In this document: piece after piece, positions 36,915-49,859 of the stretch
Layout of the letters: each line of letters begins with the position of its first letter
Position numbering within the stretch: the first letter of the stretch is position 1
Assembly (NCBI RefSeq): GCF_013373865.1
Contig: NC_050472.1
Span: 18,846,636 to 18,910,635 of the forward strand
Length of the DNA stretch: 64,000 bases
DNA from: Monomorium pharaonis
Lineage: Eukaryota; Arthropoda; Insecta; Hymenoptera; Formicidae
Direction: 5' to 3'
The notes under the pieces: model-generated
Seen by the model: only the letters and a program-made list of their open reading frames with translations
What the model was told of the DNA's origin: nothing
Databases searched by the model: none
Program-made: the position numbers and the translations under genes

Positions 36915-38105
36915 TTACTAACAAGGGAACGTTTTTAGATGTAAATTTCCTATTTAAATAAACTTGAAATATGTTGTAAATTAACTAAAAATAAAAGACA
37001 GGTATTTTTTTAAGTACCCAAACGCACGTTTAAAACCGCGTTATAAAAAAATCGGTTTTTGTTTCAGGACGAATATCGACGAAACTATAAAAGATAAAAA
37101 AAATTTTCAAATAAAAGTTAAATAACTCTAGAAGTACTATAAAACAATGGAACCAAAAATTTTTGTTTTAATTTTTTAAAATACACCCACCATTTAACAT
37201 TTTTTTTAAATTTTAAAATTTATTTATGACCAAATTAAAGGTCACTTTATTACAAATTCAGCCATGTATAATAAAGTTATGCTACGGAAAACCATTTTCG
37301 AAAATTATAATCCCTTTACACATACACTTTCCGTACTCATCTATGCGCTTAAATCTTCACGCAATACGACGTTCTGTTCATCTTTCCATAATAAAGAATG
37401 AGTATAAGTTTTTATTGTGAAAACGTTTAAAGAAATAAGCGTTTTCTATCAACTTTCTTATATCGAATAAATTATTAATATGTATAAAAGATAAAAAAAT
37501 TTAAAAATTAAAATTATATAAAATTAAAAATTAAAAATTATAGGTAAAATAATTTTCCATCATTATGTGTGAAACACAGGGTGTCCAAAAAAAATTTTTT
37601 GTTTTAACATTTTCTAATTTTTTTAAAAAGCGTTTAATGCAATATTGATTATTGAAAATTCAGTGCCCCTTAGCATATCTGTAGAGGGATTATAATTAAT
37701 TCTCAAAAATCGTTTTCCATAGCATAACTTTATTAAACATGACTAAATTTGTAATAAAATAAATAGTCCATTTGGTCTTAAATAAATTTCAAAATTTTGT
37801 AAAAAATATTAAGTGGTAAGGGGCATATTGAAAAATTAAAACCAAACAAATTTTTTCCATTGTTTTATAGTACTTATGGAGTTATTTGATTTTTACTTAA
37901 AAATTTTTTTATCTTTTATAGTTTTGCTGATATTTGCCCTGAAAGAAAAAAAACAATTTTTTTTAAACATACGTTTTACCCACTGAACGTGCGTTTGAGC
38001 AATTTAAAAAAATATGTGTATCTTATTTTTAGCTGCTCTACAACATATTTCAAGCTCATTCAAATCGAAGATTTACACCTAAAAATGTTTCTTTGTAAGC
38101 TAAAT
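36915..38105. mobile_element. Foldback element with ~420-bp inverted arms
   Basis: The left arm (about 36915-37337) is the inverted counterpart of the right arm (about 37665-38105). Matching landmarks include GAAATATGTTGTA, CAAACGCACGTT, ACTATAAAAGATAAAAAAA, AAATAACTC, AGTACTATAAAACAATGGA, AATAAAGTTATGCTA and TTATAATCCCT. Identity is moderate overall and near-perfect in places. About 325 bp of unique AT-rich sequence separates the arms. No transposase frame is present. Target-site duplications could not be fixed. An RNA through it would form a hairpin of several hundred base pairs. Confidence 0.85.
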
Positions 38106-38109
38106 ATTA

Positions 38110-39905
38110 ATGATCAAGAGCATTTGAAAATCTCCCCCTTTTTTCAATCCCAAGGAATCCTTCCATTACTTTATTTTTATTTTATCAAAATTAATTATTA
38201 CGTAAAATACAAAACAGTATTATAAAAACTATATTATATTATAATAAAAGACCTTTTAGTTTATATTTATGTTTGAAAGGTTTTATTTTTAGTTTGTTTA
38301 AGAAACGTATTGTAATTTAAAAACAAAGTGGTACGTTAATATTAGCAACTTTTCTCTAATAATTGTGCACTTATATACCTGAATACATATAAATTTCTCA
38401 ACAAAACATCTTTACTAATTGTAAGTGGTATACAATTTACGGTAATGATGTCATATTAACTTTCAAAACAAAATAATTACAATAGACTGCTACATAAAGA
38501 ACAGATACATCGAAGAAGATATTAATAATATTGTACAGTCAAACTGAATAAAAAATGAAAAAAGGGAAAACATGGAATATCATTTTTTGATAGGTTTTTT
38601 AGATTAATTACACTCACAAGCATTCATCGATATTGCAGTAATTAAGTTCACAACATTTTAAACCTTTTCATTAATATATAGTCTTAGAGCACACTGATAT
38701 CAATTTAATTAAAAGGGTCTTACTCAACGAATAAACATAACGAAAGCATGACAGGGAAGGGGAAAAAGTTAATACATGAAACAGGGATTGTACGCACGAG
38801 ACGCTAACTCGTGCTAATAACCGTATGCAATTAATAAAATTGGGTACACGAAAATCCCGGATAAAGCCGCCGTTACACAAATTGCATGAAAATGTTATTT
38901 TATCGATAATGTTATCGTAACATCAATAAAACATTATCAACATTAATTTCCCCTGTGTTAAATTGTTGAATTTGATACTACGTAAATTTTCGATTATGCA
39001 ATGTCAATGCATATAAATTTTCAGTAAAAAACTTTTTAAGTTATTATTATCGAGAAATCAACGTTATAATTTTCTGACCTGCAAGGATTTTAACGTTCTA
39101 AAAAGAAAAATGCACGCAAACTCTTTATATATATGTATATATACTTATGCAAAACCTCGTCGACGTAAGGTCACTGCGCCAGTCAATGAACGAGAACTTA
39201 ATATATAAACCTCTTAATTAAATATGCATGCATCAAAAACTTAATTGAGTATTATTTACTATGTTTAAGGAAATTGAACTACCTACTATTATAAAAAAAT
39301 TAAAAATACAAAATATTATGTTTGAAAAAGAAGCTTTTAAAAACTCTCACATTTTTTACCATATTTCATAAAAGTAAAATATGTGGCGCAGCGACAATTT
39401 ATAAATAATGCTTATAAATAAGAGATAAAGTGACATAATAACTTATTGTATTTATAAAATATATTAAGAAGTAAAAACAATAAAGATATATATTAAGTAA
39501 TAATGCAATATCGAAAAAGTATACAGATAATAGAATGCAAATATATGCAATTTTTCTCTACACCAGGCACAAATGTAATACAAAAGATCTGTATGTACTA
39601 TAGCAAGAATTCCGCGCGCTAAGAATATTACACTCCAAACAGGTTGGCTATACAAGACATCAAGCTAAGCAAAAAATATAGCAGTCTTTGTATTTTGCTG
39701 CATTCCATCTCTTACTATTCCTTTTTATGTATCATAAAATAACCTAACCGTAATAATCAAGCTTTTTACACTTTCTACAATAATCATTTTATATAGTTTA
39801 TAATACATAATCGCCCTACTTACTACAATAAGAAATCGATTCAACTCACGATGATTTTACTAATATTAACAGTAAAGAACTAAAATCACAATACAATATG
39901 AGGTA
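38110..39905. other. AT-rich non-coding DNA
   Basis: Nothing recognised; frames of 63-69 codons are unremarkable. Confidence 0.5.
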
Positions 39906-39912
39906 GATTTAA

Positions 39913-40042
39913 CTCTATCAACGTAGATTAACTTTAATCTCGGTTAATATAACTTACTTATTATTTTATTCTAGTTCCAAAAATTAAATAAAGATAAAGA
40001 GTAAGTTAAATCGAGAATAAAGTTAATCTACATTGGTAGAAA
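39913..40042. mobile_element. Short palindromic MITE-like element
   Basis: Arms of about 45 bp: TCTATCAACGTAGATTAACT on the left and its counterpart ending TCTACATTGGTAGA on the right, continuing through TTTAATCTCG and AACTTACT. About 85% arm identity by eye. Confidence 0.65.
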
Positions 40043-40223
40043 TAAGCCATAAAGGCATATAACAGAATGGCTGTGAACAACTCTCCTTTTTTTACTTCTC
40101 AGCATAAATCTTCATAAATATCTTAATCATAATTACCCTAATTACATTTTCTAATAATATTTTAAATTAAAATAAAAATAAGATTTAAAGATATTAATTA
40201 ATTTTAAATTGATTATTTTAATG

Positions 40224-40296
40224 TCTTATTATTTTAATATTTTGCTTAAACAGTAATTTACTAGGTTCAACGACTGCAGGCGATGCAATGACTCTA
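40224..40296 (+). mobile_element. Deleted copy of the 10.3-kb MITE family
   Basis: Reads TCTTATTATTTTAATAT, then CAACGACTG, then GATGCAATGACTCTA, the same order as the minus strand of 10311-10434. It lacks the second 16-bp box and part of the middle. Confidence 0.55.
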
Positions 40297-40439
40297 CCAT
40301 TGATAATATTATTCTACTTTCTTACAGTGACCCGAACACTTGTAAATCAACCTACATTTTCAAGTATTTATAATTGTATCATAATATATATTTTATTAAT
40401 CGGATGACTTTTTGGCCTTAATATTGCTTAATGAAGAAG

Positions 40440-41400
40440 TGTAAACTTCTAAGTTTGGCGAGAAACAGGATTTGACGCGGATAAGAGAATAAAGCTGAGA
40501 CAGAAATCATGTTGGGACCATTTCGCCGATTTGGTCGGTAACATCGTTAAACTTCGAGAGCACTCTTTTTTCCCTCGTGACTCGCAATCAGTCGATTCTC
40601 GGCAACGTCCAAAGCTTCCTTTTGAATTACTACTGAGAGGACGGTCCGATTCCACTAGAATCAACTGTTTCTTTCTTTCTTTTTTTTTATTTGTCGGAAA
40701 AAGAAAGATTAAAAAATTTGGTGAAATTGAGATCGAAAGCTCGCGTGTCTTCGACGAATCCGGTAAACATTCATAAGTCGAGTTTCGATGAATTGTATTA
40801 ATTAAATTCAAGCTAGCATTATTCAATCATTATTTATTCATATAAATAAGATTATTAAAATTTAAAAATTTCAGATTTTTAGAAAAAGATTAAGTTTTTA
40901 CAAAATCGACATCTTTCTCAATGTATATAAATAAAAATATCATAAAGAAAAATGCCTAGCTATTTAGTATGGCATAATAGAAAGACTCATGTTTGTTTAT
41001 CTATCTGGTAGACGAGAAAGAGAGAGAGAGAGAAAGAGAGGGGCGAGAGAGGTAGAAAAAACAGTAAAGTTTAAATTATAAAAAACACAAACATAAGTAA
41101 TAAAATAATTATAAATAATTTGGGGATCTTTTTATACTTCTAGAACAATTTTCAATTCTAAAATGTCTAAAATTATATAAAACATCTAAAATTTTAATAT
41201 CAAATTTTTGTCGATCCTTATTAATATCAAAATTTTCCTTCGTAACTATAGCTTCCCAATAACCTGACGTAAACTTGTACGGGATCAAATTAGCTCTGAT
41301 AACCTCTGATTTATAAAGAAATTATAATCCAAGTGGTTTCTACCTCTAATTGGTATTTTTATTCCAGTTTACTTTACATGCACAAAAATATGATCAATCG
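40440..41400. other. Mixed non-coding DNA with a (GA)n run
   Basis: A GC-richer patch at about 40450-40790, with a 125-codon minus-strand frame that is not recognised. A GA-rich run at about 41017-41052. AT-rich after that. Confidence 0.4.
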
Positions 41401-43600
41401 CAATAAATGAATTTCTACCGATAGCTCTGTAAACGTTGCATCTCTCACGTTGTTCTTTTATTCCTGATACAAAATCCATAAAAAATTACAAGTCCGTCTC
41501 TTGAGATTGTCTTTTTATCAGCTAATAACATCGACGCGACGCTATATCCGAATATCCACTTGCTTTGAGCCGCGACGAGATACACAATATTAGTTCCTCT
41601 CGGTAGACGTAACACATACACAAACACGCGGTACACACACACACACACAGCGCAGGTAGAAGTTATTTTTATTCCTCTGTTCCACGTGCGCGAGCGAAGA
41701 AAGAAACTAAAGGCTCGCGGCGAAGCGTAGAGGCGAAGTAGGGACGCGGGACGAAAAGAGATCGGAGGCACAGGAGGACATTATGAAAGCATTTTCCTAA
41801 CCGACTGGCAAAGCCCCGAAGACATTTATCCCGCAAAAAATGAAGTAAAATAAATGTAATGTAAAAGGCAAACCGCGATGTCGGTACCAAAGAGTATGGT
41901 GCCGACGCAGGCAGCCAAGCAGAGCCTCCGTTTCTCTCTCTCTCTCTCTCACTTCACTTCTGCGGAGTCTCCGACTTGTTTTCGTGCCCTCCTTGCAGCG
42001 CGGGGACGAAAGGCGATCCCTCTCCTCCCTCTCACTCTCCCCCTCCCCTCTCGCAAGCTGGAGTACAAGGAGTAACGGAAAATGAAGAAACGGCTGACGA
42101 CGGGATGAAAAGACGGGGGGAGGGAGGGAAACGCGGGAGGCGAATCTCCAACGACTCGCCTTGTCTCGTTGAGGATGCTCGTTCCTCCTCCTCCCCTTCT
42201 CCCCCTCACCCCTCGGCCCTATTCCCCGCGCTCCCGCGGACAGATTTTTCCTTCTTCGGCACTCGTCCTTCTTTATGACTCTTTCAATATGCTCTCTTCC
42301 AAGTCTCCACCGACCCGGTGCTTGCACCGGTCACGGAGAGCTCCACTTTTCAACTTGACATTTTTAATTCTTTTTTTTACTTCTTCCACGTAATCGTCTT
42401 ATGAGAGGAAAGAGAGAGCGAGGGAACTCGTGAAAGCAGCTATTCGAAAAGAAACGCGCGCGACGATACGCCGCCCACGGATACTGTCGGCTTCCTCGTG
42501 CTCCTGTCTGTCTACTCCTTGCCAGTCACCGGCTAGCTAGATCGTCCCCGTTTTGCACTCGTGGATTTGCCTCGTGGACCGAGGATCGTCTTGGTTTTTC
42601 TTCACGGCGGGGAAGAAATTTCAGAAAACCCCGTATGCCGCGCGAGATCGAAATAATGAACATCACGAGCTCGTGTTATATAACACGGTGCGATAAAAGT
42701 TATAAATGCGTTGCTGTCCTTTTAGAGAAACAATTGTAATAATACGTAATATTCACATGAAATAGATCACATTTTGATACACGGTGTTCAAATGAGAATA
42801 ATTTGATTGTACGTGTCGCCAATAATTCGCAATGCTAAAACTCTAATTATAAAGTATTTATGTCGCTCGGGTAGAAGAATTAGTTTCGATTTAATATGAT
42901 AATTCTTTCTTTAAAAGAAAAGAAAGAAGAAGAGAGAGACATAGCGAATTACGAAAGAAATGCCTCTGCTTCGTACAGTCAATTAGATCCAGGCTTCTGT
43001 TATCGACATTCGTAATATTCGATACATTGAATTAACAAAAATACGATTATCCTGTTAAACCAAGTATTTCCGAGAAACACAGGGAGATACCTATTGACGA
43101 CCAAGACGCCGCGCACTCGAAACGCAAGCGTAGCTGCAGCCAAACGGATCGGATCAGTTCGTAGGAGCGACGATGTGGATTGAGGGTGGCGACCGGTGAC
43201 TGTTGAAAGGAACCGTGGAAGGAAGGCAGGAAGATATTTACCAGCGTCTCCTCTTACAACCTCGGCAAACTTCAATTCCCCTTTTCCGCATCCTGGGCTC
43301 CCCCGTATTTACAATCGGTTACCCGATGCCTAATCCGATGAGAGAAGAGAGGGGGGACAGACTGTCGTAATTTAAGGTGAACGCACGACGGAGGCGCGAC
43401 GAGAGCCGGGGGTGGTTCAGCTCGCGCTCTCGTCAAAGAGTGTCACGGCCCGAAGTAGAAATTGCGAGGTTTCGTCAGCCGCGCCCCACCGAATTTCGGT
43501 TACTTGTCACTTGCTTATTGAGAAAGACGAGCCAAGTCATCGATTACCATTCGATTAGAAGTAAATCAAAGTAAATCCGTTGGAATAAATGGATTTTCAG
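41400..43600. other. Strongest GC/CpG-rich island of the window
   Basis: About 2 kb with dense CpG and purine/pyrimidine strand runs (41930-42250). Frames up to 176 codons on both strands are Arg/Glu/Ser/Pro low-complexity shadows of those runs. A perfect 7-bp hairpin CCGGTGC-TT-GCACCGG lies at 42315-42330. In insects such islands often mark promoters, first exons or conserved regulatory sequence of long developmental genes. I see no TATA or coding exon that decides it. Confidence 0.4.
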
Positions 43601-45170
43601 ACATGTTCTATAAACACAATTTACAGAAACGCGCTTGTCTATACGTCGAAATGGAAATAATAGACATATCATTCCAATAAAAAACCATACATTTTCTGCA
43701 GAGTTAGGAATTTTACACAAATAACGATTCGTCTTCTTTTTTGTAATGCAAAAAAATAAGATATATTAAAATTCTAAATTATATTATTTAATAATAAATA
43801 TTAAATGTAAAAATATGGAAAAGTTAATTAATTCATTTTATCGTCGAAACAAAAATCCTGAATTCCAATTTTTAAGTATAATATTGTCAAGGACTTTTTT
43901 AAAAGTCAGTTACCATTTTTATGAGAAAGATTAAATTAAATATAAATTAAACATTGACGCATATGAGACATAGTTTTTCGCAAATTTTTAAGTTTATGTT
44001 TCTTTAACTTATGTATTTAGGATTTCTCATAAAAAACTTCTTAATATACTCTTTAAACGGTTTAAAAAATAGATATTAAATCAAATAAAGTTATCGATTA
44101 CTTTAACTGTACTTTTTTTATTTATTAAATATGTATCTTAAAAATATTTTATTTCATTTCATTTTTATTATCATGTTCTTACAATTAGTCATGAATACAT
44201 TTCTTTTTGTAAATTTTAATGAGCCTTTCTTAGACATGCACAAAATACGATTCTACACGATAAAACTATATGTTAAAACTTACAATTTTAAATTATTGTC
44301 TCTATAACAAACTTCTCTGTATATTAAATTTAATTAATAATTTTTTTCATTTTTTAATGCTGGCCTACAGAAATATATAATCTGTATAAGTCTAGATAAC
44401 CTTTGGATAATGAACAAGAATGATACTGTATGTAATGATCGATCTTGAGGATGATCCGATAATGAAATTAAAGCATTTGTTAAGAAATTAATAAATTATC
44501 CACAAATAATTAGCACAAACGTCTGGCTTGGCTTACATGCTCCTTCGCTTTATGTTAATTTTAATTTTTTTTATTAATATTTTTATTTTTTAGTATACTC
44601 ATTTTTATGGAAGTTTAGACTGTAATTTACAAAACAAATTTTATTAAAAATTTCTATTGTACTTGAACTTTAATATCATTACTTAAAAATACATTCCAAT
44701 ATTTATTGCTAATATTAAAAACCTTGTTTGGTTACATGTACTGTAGACTTTTAATACTGGCAATGACTATCGGGGATTTTATAGAGTACAAAATATTTTT
44801 CAATATTTAAAATATATTATAAAATTTTAAAATAAATAAATTTTAAAATTGCATTTAATGCATCCTTGATTTCGCATGCCGGTTACTATATTTATCCCCT
44901 AAAATAGTACCCGCGTTTATCGAATAAAGTACAAAGATAATAAAGAAAACTAATAATAAAGAACTAAAATTACGAAAGTAACGGCTGAATTTGCTGTAAA
45001 AATGTAACAACGTTACGTTATTATTGTTACAGAAGAGAGTAACGGTTGTTATTGAAGAAAAATAACGATAACCATAACGATATCACAAGTAACATAGCGT
45101 ATTACTTCCCAACTTCTTTTCTAAAACATACCTATCTCCAAGAAGAGCACAAGAATAATCTGCGTACATA
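43600..45170. other. AT-rich non-coding DNA
   Basis: Nothing recognised beyond a short run of related AACGTTAC/GTAACGG words near 45003-45105. Confidence 0.5.
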
Positions 45171-45179
45171 GAGCTTGAA

Positions 45180-46330
45180 CAAGCGTGGCATGTCAAAGTC
45201 AGAAAATTGAAAATAATCTACCACAGAGGATTCATGAATTTGCGAGAATAATTAGCGATACATGGGACGCCCGATCTGCATTTCGCTACGTGCCGTCAGA
45301 ATGCCAGAGCCATGATTTATTTTCGCATAAATGCGCACAATTAACGCAATTCCGGTATCAATCCAATATTTTGACCGGCACAATCTGATACACGTGCGAG
45401 GAAGTATATTTTTGTTTATTTCCCCCTTTATCCCGCAACCTCGGCCAACGATATTTTCAACGGTCTGCTACGCGTATGCGCATACGTTGCACGCTGGAAT
45501 GCACCCGATAATTGCTACTATTTAAAATTGCATCTCTCCTACCGCCTTTTTTTTACAAATTTCGTGGTAAATATCCGAACGGTGGCATTGCTTTATGCGG
45601 ATTGGAATGTGTACCGCCGACCAATGATTTTTTTATGCAAAAATATGCAACGGATCAGGGAGAAAAATATGGTTCCGAGCACCGATTGCGCGCCGACGGG
45701 ACCTACACGCGCAGAATAGAATTAAGTGACGCGGCACTGTGTGGAATAATGAGGTTCCAAGTTGCCTTCTAGTAAGGATTTTCAATCTTGATTTTCCCGT
45801 TTGCGCAAGTAAATTTCTCGATCGGATAATATTTCAAGAATATCGAGAATATTTTTTCCCGAATAAATGGCAAATGGTAAGTGAAAAAAAATACAAATAT
45901 ACAACACAGTCAATTTTTAACGAGCAGCCATTCGTCGAACACAAGCCGAATTTTACATATTATTTGTTCGTTTTATGCATTGTTATTTGCGACTCAAATT
46001 GCAATAGGAAATGCATATTGTTCGCCGAACGGTGAGTTTCTCAAATTCCATTAATGTATTCTAAGAACGGCCAAACTAGCGATATCTGTGAAGCTACTCT
46101 CGGGTAGTTCGGTGAGGCCTCCTTACCTTATAAATATTCAAATTGGTAACAACCCTTTTCTCGCGAAGAGAGAGTCGTGCGCTTGAATTTTTGAGGATTA
46201 ATCGAAGCGAAATTTAGTGGTTACTCTCATTTAAATAATCGTTCTTCGCGGGAAAACCATTATTCAAGACTGCCAGTATCAGTGAAGCGTAGTTAAAACT
46301 GCCTGTCTGACTATTGAATTCCGTATGTAA
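45180..46330. other. GC-richer non-coding patch
   Basis: Five plus-strand frames of 63-98 codons overlap in different phases, with no recognised protein and no clear codon bias. Best treated as a non-coding patch, possibly conserved. Confidence 0.35.
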
Positions 46331-46744
46331 AAATGCGTGAAATCATTTTATTCATACCTAATTTGTTAATAAAAATTATCTAATTCCATTTGTGATAAAT
46401 TAAAGATAAAAAAAGCAATTGATAATTATTACTATACAATATTATTTCGATATCTCAGAGGAAAAAATTATTTTTACGTCCTATTTACTTTGTGTATAAC
46501 AGCTTTGTTATAATAATCAATATTTTAATTTGGAACATTTCCATTTACCAATATATCGTTCAATCGAATCTATAGACTCAAAATTATAAAATATTTGAAA
46601 CTTAGGAGGTTATTTATAAAGATGTGGCGACACTGCATTTCATTATAAAATTTAATTAGTCCAAAATATATACATATATATATTGTGCATATTGCAGAAT
46701 AGATACAAATATGTACACAATCTCTTTATATATAAATACAGCGG

Positions 46745-47051
46745 TACACGGAAAAAAAGTTAAGGTTGTCACAACAGAATTATTCTGTTAATTTTCGCCC
46801 ATCAATACAAAAAAGTTGTGGGAATCGCAGTACTCTGTAGGTGACTTTTATGGTTGCCTCAACATCAATAAGGATAGCTATTTTGTGGTTGCTACAACCG
46901 TAATGATTATTCTTAAATTACGTATATGTTACCCTATTTTAATCTGATGACATTTACAGAATACTACGGTTCCCATAATTCTTTTGTATTGATGGACAAA
47001 AATTAACAGAATAATTTTGTTGTGACAACTTTAATTTTTTTCCCGTGTGTA
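46745..47051. mobile_element. MITE with TACAC..GGAAAAAAA ends (TA target site)
   Basis: 307 bp including terminal TA. The left end TACACGGAAAAAAAGTTAAG mirrors the right end TACACACGGGAAAAAAATTA (minus strand). Arms of about 90-100 bp then match through GTTGTCACAACA, AATTATTCTGTTAATTTT, CCATCAATACAAAA and TGGGAA. About 120 bp in the middle is unpaired. No coding capacity. Termini are related to those at 12.7, 20.3 and 56.3 kb. Confidence 0.85.
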
Positions 47052-47059
47052 ACACATAA

Positions 47060-47915
47060 GCTGATGAACAAAAGTTTTACAAGCAATCTTGTTGAATAGC
47101 TTAGGTAAAATTATGTCGACAGATTCTGCCAGCAGAATATGAGTTTATGTATATAAAGCGTTATAAAACTTTTAATAAATATTTCTGATCTGGGATACTG
47201 CAAACATGTATTGCTGACTACGATATAAATTGTTGTAACCTATAAAAACGTATTATATTTTGACATTTTATTTATCTTTGCTTTTAAAATAAAGCTCATA
47301 AACCGTATCCATATCATAAACAGTAATATTCGACACAACACACGCACTTTATAAAAAAATTTCATAAAAATTCACGAAATTAGATCGTTGGATGTGCAAA
47401 CTGCAATAGAAAACAGAAGACGCAATGAAACTGAACTCTTACAAAGAGTGCTCTACTCTACAACTATTCTTTATGGATCTCTCAACCGTACTATTTGTTA
47501 TGTGTAGATTACATTGCACATATGACAACAATCCTTTGGTTGAAGCAACCATATATAAGAATACTCCAACAAAATGTATTTATCGTAAGAATTATGATTG
47601 TGATAATTGTATAGATGGGTATATCTTAACAGCTACTTTTTATATGATATCAATGTAACTTGAAATTGCATACATTTCTTTTCTAATCATAGAGAATATT
47701 GTGTGTAAAAATTGTAGCATTTTTTTCCGTAAAATAAATCTATAATACGTATAATGTAAACTATAGCTTAGTAATAGTGAAATTACAGTCAACTTTATAA
47801 ATATTTAAATAAATCAGCACTCTTAAAGACTACATTAACAAAATCTCATACTATTGTTTAATTTTGTATAACTCGAAATGTGTATAGTCGAATAAAATAC
47901 CGAGTAATAAAAAAA
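47060..47915. other. AT-rich non-coding DNA
   Basis: Nothing recognised; one 77-codon plus-strand frame at 47425-47658 has no identifiable features. Confidence 0.45.
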
Positions 47916-47918
47916 CAC

Positions 47919-48991
47919 GGTAATTATGTAGTTTATGGGATACCGCGCCGATGACCTTGACTTGGACATGTTATCAAGAACATGATCCTGAGTAACTTTT
48001 CCTTTTAACTTAATCGGTGGTCATTGTTCGTTAAAAAGTTATTAACAAAAGAAGTTTGAAAAATATTGATGTAAAATAGAACACACGTACACGGGGGGGA
48101 GATGCAAAAAGAAACGTGTGGGCGGGGGATGGGCTCCGCCTCTCCCCCTGCACGGACTCCCCGTAATTTTTCCTAACTCAACCAATTTTATGTCGCTATT
48201 TAGATAATGCAAAACATTGGAAACGAACAGCGTGGATCTTGTTTGGCATGGAAAGTCGCAAACCCATTCGACACTTTTACCGTAATATTAATAAACGCTT
48301 GTACTGTACCACATAGGTTTGCGACTTTTCACGCCAAACAAGATCCACGTTGTTGATTTACAATGTTTTCGTATTATCCAAATAGCAAAATAAAATTGGA
48401 TGGATTAGAGTTAGGAAAAATTAGAGTAAGAGAGTGCCCCTTCCTCGCCCATGTATTCTCTATATTATATAAGTTCACGACTTTTAGTGCAAAACGTGAT
48501 TTGTATATATAAACATGTAGTTTTGGAAAATTAAATGTAATTCATAAAACTTCTTATGTTTATAACTTTCTAATAAACAATGAATGACAGCTAAAACCTT
48601 TTATACATTACTCAGAGTCATGATCTTGACAACATATATCAAGGTCAAGGTCATTGGGACCTTTATATTCAAAATAATGCTCCTAGTTGGCATTTTTACC
48701 GAAAATCTATTAATTTATGCGTGCTTTATAAAAATTAATGCAAGAATGTAGGGGGAGGATAAAGCTCTCCCCTTGTACCCCGTCCACGTGTTCTCTTCAT
48801 CAGATAGGTTTGCGACTTTAAATAAAGCAGAGATATCATGTATCGTATTTATAAAACTTTTGTTAATAACTTTTTAACAAACAATGACCGCCGATTAAGT
48901 TATAAAGGAAAGTTACTCAGGATCATGTCCTTGACAACATATGTCAAAATCAAGGTCATCGGCGCGGTGTCCCCTAAACTAAATAATTACC
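47919..48991. mobile_element. 1.07-kb element with long inverted ends and rearranged interior
   Basis: Terminal inverted repeats of about 140 bp start GGTAATTATGTAGTTTATGG (left) and GGTAATTATTTAGTTTAGGG (right, minus strand). They share ACCGCGCCGATGACCTTGA, ACATGATCCTGAGTAACTTT, CTTAATCGG and GTTAAAAAGTTATTAACAAA. The sequences just outside, AAAAACAC and ATAAACAC, agree at 7 of 8 positions, compatible with an 8-bp target duplication as made by hAT-like transposons. Inside there is a second inverted pair (about 48165-48265 with 48315-48410, including GTGGATCTTGTTTGGC) and a diverged extra copy of the right end at about 48535-48670. No transposase frame. Confidence 0.85.
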
Positions 48992-48999
48992 ATAAACAC

Positions 49000-49500
49000 T
49001 AAAGTATGTTACATATATTCGCGTGATAATACGCCCAAGCTTAAAAATGAAAAAACGTATAATTTAACGGAAAAATATATCTTAAAAAATTGCAAAATGC
49101 TCAAAAGTAAAAACTTCTTATAAAATATTGGTTATATTGTATTTACACATTAACGCCACTACATAATGACAAATTACTTAATAAATGATTCTAATAAGAA
49201 TTCTTTGCCTAATTACAAGAAAGTATTATAAATGGCTATAATTCTTGCAAGGATCAAAAAGTATTTTTCCTATTTAAAAGTCTTAATAATTTGCATTACT
49301 ATATCTAAGAAATGATTGAAATTAAAAGTTCAAACTATAGTAATAAAGAAAATGCCGTACTTTGTGACTTTTTTTATATAAATTTGTTTTGAGCGATGGA
49401 ATTCTATTAGCTTCAATAATTATAAGCAAATATAACAAAAAAAAAGGGGAAGGTCTAAATTGAATCGATAACGATATGCTACTTGTTGTTTCAAATGCGA
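49000..49500. other. AT-rich non-coding DNA
   Basis: Nothing recognised. Confidence 0.5.
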
Positions 49501-49733
49501 AACACGTGCATCTAGAAAGCGTTGAAAGAATCGGATGTCTCAAATAGATACACTCTATCTTTTCTGTAGACTGACACCGATCGGAAGGCTAGTAAACCAT
49601 AGCTGTTCCGGAGCGATTGGCGACTCAAAGCCTCAGAGCCGTGTTGCGGTGTGTTCAGCAATCCCGCCAACCCCTCGGGCATGTGGCGTACACTCTCTAT
49701 TCTCACCCACCATGCTATAGGGTTCAAACATCC

Positions 49734-49735
<2 letters not shown>

Positions 49736-49796
<61 letters not shown>

Positions 49797-49809
49797 AGGG
49801 GAGGGGGAG

Positions 49810-49855
<46 letters not shown>
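49736..49855. repeat. (GA)n microsatellite, interrupted
   Basis: About 120 bp of GA repeat with a central G-rich interruption. It generates long Arg-Glu and Leu-Ser frames on both strands (105-155 codons) that are not genes. Confidence 0.95.
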
Positions 49856-49858
<3 letters not shown>

Positions 49859-49859
49859 G

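Noticed and set aside
41797..42327. 176-codon minus-strand frame
   Set aside because: Arg/Glu/Ser low-complexity translation of a purine-rich strand in a GC island; overlapping frames exist on both strands and no domain is visible.
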